The notes under the pieces: model-generated | What the model saw: only the letters and a program-made list of their open reading frames with translations | Told to the model about the DNA's origin: nothing | Databases searched by the model: none | Assembly: GCA_025352435.1 (NCBI GenBank) | Contig: JANXTN010000047.1 | Span: 1 to 8,359, forward strand | Source of the DNA: Ferruginibacter sp. | Lineage (GTDB): Bacteria; Bacteroidota; Bacteroidia; Chitinophagales; Chitinophagaceae | Length of the DNA: 8,359 nt | Reading direction: 5' to 3' | Part shown: piece after piece, positions 5,986 through 8,359 of the stretch | Numbering within the stretch: the stretch's first letter is position 1 | Layout: each line of letters begins with the position of its first letter | Translations under genes and position numbers: made by a program

Positions 5986-8208
5986 ATGAAACAGGTAATA
6001 AATATAAATTTTCAAGGCCGGGTAGTTCCGATAGAAGTATCTGCCTACGATATTTTAAAAGCTTATATAGATAGTTTATCCCGCCACTTCTCTCAGGAAG
6101 ATGGTAAGGATGAAATTATAAACGATATAGAAAATCGCATTGGAGAATTATTTCAGGAAAGAATAAAAGCAGGTGCTACATGCATTACAGATGAAGATGT
6201 AAACGCAATCATTAAAAGCATTGGCAGACCTGAAGATTTTGATGATGCAGATGCATCTTCTGCAACAGGTAATGCAGATGCCGGTGAACAAAAATCGCAA
6301 CAGGAATCTACTTATAACGCTTCTGGAAAAAGAAGGTTGTTTAGAGACGAAAACCACAAATTGGTAGGCGGTGTTTGTAGCGGTATTGCAAACTATTTTG
6401 ATGTAGATATTGTGATAGTAAGAATAGTGTTTCTGGTATTGCTTTTCTCTTTCGGTATAGGTTTTATACCATACATTATTTTGTGGATAGCAGTGCCAAG
6501 CAGCGCTACCACAATAATTGGGAGTAGAAGAAAAAAATTATATAGAGACAATGATGAAAAATACATTGCCGGTGTATGTAGCGGTATTGGAAATTATTTA
6601 GGGATAAACGCTTGGATACCAAGAGTACTTTTCTTGTTACCATTATTGTCCTTTGCAAGCAGGCACAGATTTAACAACTTTGGTGATTTCGGGGATTTTA
6701 GTTTTTATAGTTTTAGTCCCAGCTCTCTTATAATTTATATCATTCTATGGTTGGTATTGCCAGAGGCTAAAACTACTGCAGAGAAACTGGAAATGAAAGG
6801 TGAAAAAGTAGACATGAACACTATTAAAGCATCAGTTGTAGAAGAGATGAAAGGCGTGCAGGATAGAGTTCAAAAATTTGGAAAAGAAGCAGTAAATATG
6901 GCTAATGAAAAAGGAAAAGTTTTTGGTGCAGAAGCAAGTACACTGGCAAGAAAAGGCAGTCGTTCATTTGGAGATTTTATCGCATTGGTTGTAAAAGGGT
7001 TTGTGTATTTTATTCTTGGTATTGTAGGTATCTCTTTGGTTGTGGCCCTATTCACCCTAGGAATTGCGGCAATGGGCGTTTTCCCTATGAAAGATTTTTT
7101 ACTCACAGAAGGATGGCAAAATGTTTTTGCATGGGGTACGCTGTTATTTTTTATCATAGCACCTATGATTGCGGTTATAACATGGATTATAAGAAAGCTT
7201 GCCAAAATGAAAACAGGAAGCAAAATGCTCAGGTTAGGTTTTAGCGCAATGTGGGTTATTGGTTGGGTAAGCGTTGTATTGTTGATCGCTTCCTTAGCAA
7301 AAGATTTCAGGCATTCATCTAACATTAATGAAAGAGAAGTTTTCTTACCTAATCCGCAAACGAAGTCGCTTGAAGTTACCACACTTGCCCCGGGCACAAG
7401 ATTTACAAGAAACAGCTGGTTTAGTATGGAGCCATTTGAAGGTACTGATGAAGACAGTGCAGTTATAAGGAATATTACCCTGCATATTGTAAAAGCATCA
7501 AATGATAGTTTTAGAGTTACAATGATTAAAACGGCTTGTGGCAATTCAAGAAGAAACGCAGATACACTTGCATCGCTTATAAATTTTAATGCAGAGCAAA
7601 AAGATTCCTTACTTGTAATAGATCAAGGCATCACCATTAATAAAACAAATAAATTCAGAAATCAGCATGTGGTCATTACGGTATTCGTTCCTGTAGGTAA
7701 ACAAATAAAAATAAACGATCGAGTAAATGCATCATCAAGAATAAGTTTTAATGGCCCATTCACAAACAATGCTGACAGAGACTTTGAAAATATTCAGTTT
7801 GAGAATTTGGAGGAAGGATGGAATGAAGGCGAATGGTACACTATGACAAAAGATGGTCTTTATACAAACGACGGAAAACCTGCTGATAGTTACAGAAGAA
7901 AAAATATAGATATAAATGGAAATGAAATAAATAGAAATGACCGCAAGGGAAGGGTAAAAATAACCAAGGATGGTGTTACCGTTTATGAAGGTGATGATGA
8001 AAATTATAGATATGATGACAAGCCGATGGATAAATTTGATTCAATAAAAATGAACATAAGAAGGGAAGAAAAGCGTTATAAAGATTCGCTGCAAAAAGAA
8101 AAAGAAAAAATAGAAAAGCAACTCGATAAATACGAAAACAAGAACGAAGGCAATACTTTTTTATTCAAAACAATTCCGTTTAAAAATGCCATGATACTAC
8201 TCAATTAA
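5986..8208 (+). CDS. HAAS-like/tandem-PspC membrane protein, partner of PadR
   Basis: This 740-residue protein is a multi-domain membrane protein. Residues 1-86 form a helical cytoplasmic domain ending DDVNAII-type ... SIGRPEDFDD; its pattern (DIENRIGELFQERI, then an IxxIGxPEDF end) resembles the PadR-linked HAAS/DUF1700 domain. A Ser/Gln/Ala linker (87-113) follows. Two PspC domains come next, at about 116-172 (RLFRDENHKLVGGVCSGIANYF) and 184-260 (KLYRDNDEKYIAGVCSGIGNYL). The second has an aromatic/Gly/Asp insertion at 225-247. An amphipathic Ala/Lys/Glu segment spans about 262-328. Further membrane helices lie at about 331-365, 381-402 and 418-438. The remainder (from about 440) is probably extracytoplasmic. 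It contains beta-rich sequence such as HVVITVFVPVGKQIKI (561-576), resembling head domains seen in other Bacteroidota PspC proteins, and a charged helix at 690-720. It ends with two adjacent TAA codons. PspC proteins respond to envelope stress; a role in sensing it and controlling the PadR repressor is inferred. Confidence 0.85.
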   Translation: MKQVININFQGRVVPIEVSAYDILKAYIDSLSRHFSQEDGKDEIINDIENRIGELFQERIKAGATCITDEDVNAIIKSIGRPEDFDDADASSATGNADAGEQKSQQESTYNASGKRRLFRDENHKLVGGVCSGIANYFDVDIVIVRIVFLVLLFSFGIGFIPYIILWIAVPSSATTIIGSRRKKLYRDNDEKYIAGVCSGIGNYLGINAWIPRVLFLLPLLSFASRHRFNNFGDFGDFSFYSFSPSSLIIYIILWLVLPEAKTTAEKLEMKGEKVDMNTIKASVVEEMKGVQDRVQKFGKEAVNMANEKGKVFGAEASTLARKGSRSFGDFIALVVKGFVYFILGIVGISLVVALFTLGIAAMGVFPMKDFLLTEGWQNVFAWGTLLFFIIAPMIAVITWIIRKLAKMKTGSKMLRLGFSAMWVIGWVSVVLLIASLAKDFRHSSNINEREVFLPNPQTKSLEVTTLAPGTRFTRNSWFSMEPFEGTDEDSAVIRNITLHIVKASNDSFRVTMIKTACGNSRRNADTLASLINFNAEQKDSLLVIDQGITINKTNKFRNQHVVITVFVPVGKQIKINDRVNASSRISFNGPFTNNADRDFENIQFENLEEGWNEGEWYTMTKDGLYTNDGKPADSYRRKNIDINGNEINRNDRKGRVKITKDGVTVYEGDDENYRYDDKPMDKFDSIKMNIRREEKRYKDSLQKEKEKIEKQLDKYENKNEGNTFLFKTIPFKNAMILLN

Positions 8209-8254
8209 TAACCAAGTTATGAAACGTCCTAGAATAGGTTGACAAGTTTAGAGA

Positions 8255-8359
8255 TTATCCCGGCTGCATTTGTAGCCGGGATTTTTGTAAATGTACATTA
8301 TCCGGCGTATTCATTTTAAGAGCCAGATGTGGTCTTCTTGTGTTATAAAGTTTTACAGC
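8255..8359 (-). CDS. IS3-family transposase (OrfB), C-terminal fragment cut by window edge
   Basis: Thirty-four codons are visible before the TAA at 8257-8255. The peptide reads AVKLYNTRRPHLALKMNTPD and then NVHLQKSRLQMQPG. The YNxxRPHxALxxxTP motif is the conserved end of the rve (DDE integrase core) domain of IS3-family OrfB transposases, which catalyse copy-out-paste-in transposition. The DDE residues would lie upstream, beyond the right edge. Whether the full transposase is intact cannot be judged, but this portion has no frameshift or stop. The last few codons overlap a plus-strand terminator hairpin. Confidence 0.88.
   Translation of the reverse strand, partial: AVKLYNTRRPHLALKMNTPDNVHLQKSRLQMQPG
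8257..8286 (+). terminator. Intrinsic terminator at the IS edge, downstream of the pspC gene
   Basis: ATCCCGGCT (8257-8265) pairs perfectly with AGCCGGGAT (8274-8282) in a 9-bp GC-rich stem with an 8-nt loop, followed by TTTTT (8282-8286). It acts on plus, so it would end the padR-pspC transcript. It is located inside the IS, reads against the transposase, and overlaps its last codons. There is no T-tract on minus, so it is one-directional. Confidence 0.75.

Larger units (their letters stand above)
8220..8359 (-). mobile_element. IS3-family insertion sequence, transposase 3' end and terminal repeat (cut by window edge)
   Basis: The element's outer end is placed at 8220, where the sequence reads TGAAACGTCC and then TAGAATAGGTTGACAAG (to 8246). 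A TGAA...CC...GG.TTGACA layout is typical of IS3-family terminal repeats (IS51/IS407-like). The transposase C-terminus is encoded just inside. The boundary is inferred from this pattern, because the opposite end and the target duplication lie outside the window. It begins 11 bp after the stop codon of the PspC gene. Confidence 0.75.

Noticed and set aside
6870..7544. Open frame of 224 codons on minus inside the PspC gene
   Set aside because: It is antisense to membrane-spanning segments of a well-supported gene; its hydrophobic, repetitive composition is a by-product of that coding sequence.

Overview
The window is AT-rich and looks like a chromosomal segment from a member of the Bacteroidota, most likely near Chitinophagaceae/Sphingobacteriales. 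The protein families and the lack of Shine-Dalgarno sites point there, as do two -7 boxes of the form TATCTTTG, which fit the Bacteroidota TAnnTTTG consensus. The genus is an inference.

Left part (1-1590, minus strand): a class Ia ribonucleotide reductase operon, nrdB followed by nrdA. Only the first 39 codons of nrdA are inside the window. Between them sits a small gene for a four-helix-bundle protein of the 23S rRNA intervening-sequence (S23/IVP) family. Two near-perfect inverted repeats of 26-27 nt bracket it, so in the nrdB-nrdA transcript the small gene would lie in the loop of a roughly 25-bp RNA stem. This is the most unusual structure in the window.

Middle (1591-5204): a plus-strand lipoprotein with an NTF2-like/DUF4440-type fold converges on msrB (methionine-R-sulfoxide reductase). 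A perfect 17-bp hairpin that can terminate both directions separates them. Upstream of msrB on the minus strand is a bestrophin-family channel gene, then a RhlE-like DEAD-box RNA helicase with a TTG start, its own intrinsic terminator and a structured leader of roughly 155 nt.

Right part (5205-8219): a divergent intergenic region with two TATCTTTG promoters, then a two-gene operon. The first gene is a small PadR-family repressor. The second is a 740-residue membrane protein with an N-terminal helical domain resembling the PadR-associated HAAS/DUF1700 domain, two tandem PspC domains, further membrane helices and a large, probably extracytoplasmic C-terminal part. A 23-bp palindrome is centred on the -33 element of the padR promoter, which suggests autoregulation. 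The pair looks like an envelope-sensing module in which the membrane protein controls the PadR repressor.

Right edge (8220-8359): one end of an IS3-family insertion sequence, carrying the C-terminus of the transposase (minus strand). It begins 11 bp after the stop codon of the PspC gene. An intrinsic terminator just inside the IS now appears to end the padR-pspC transcript.
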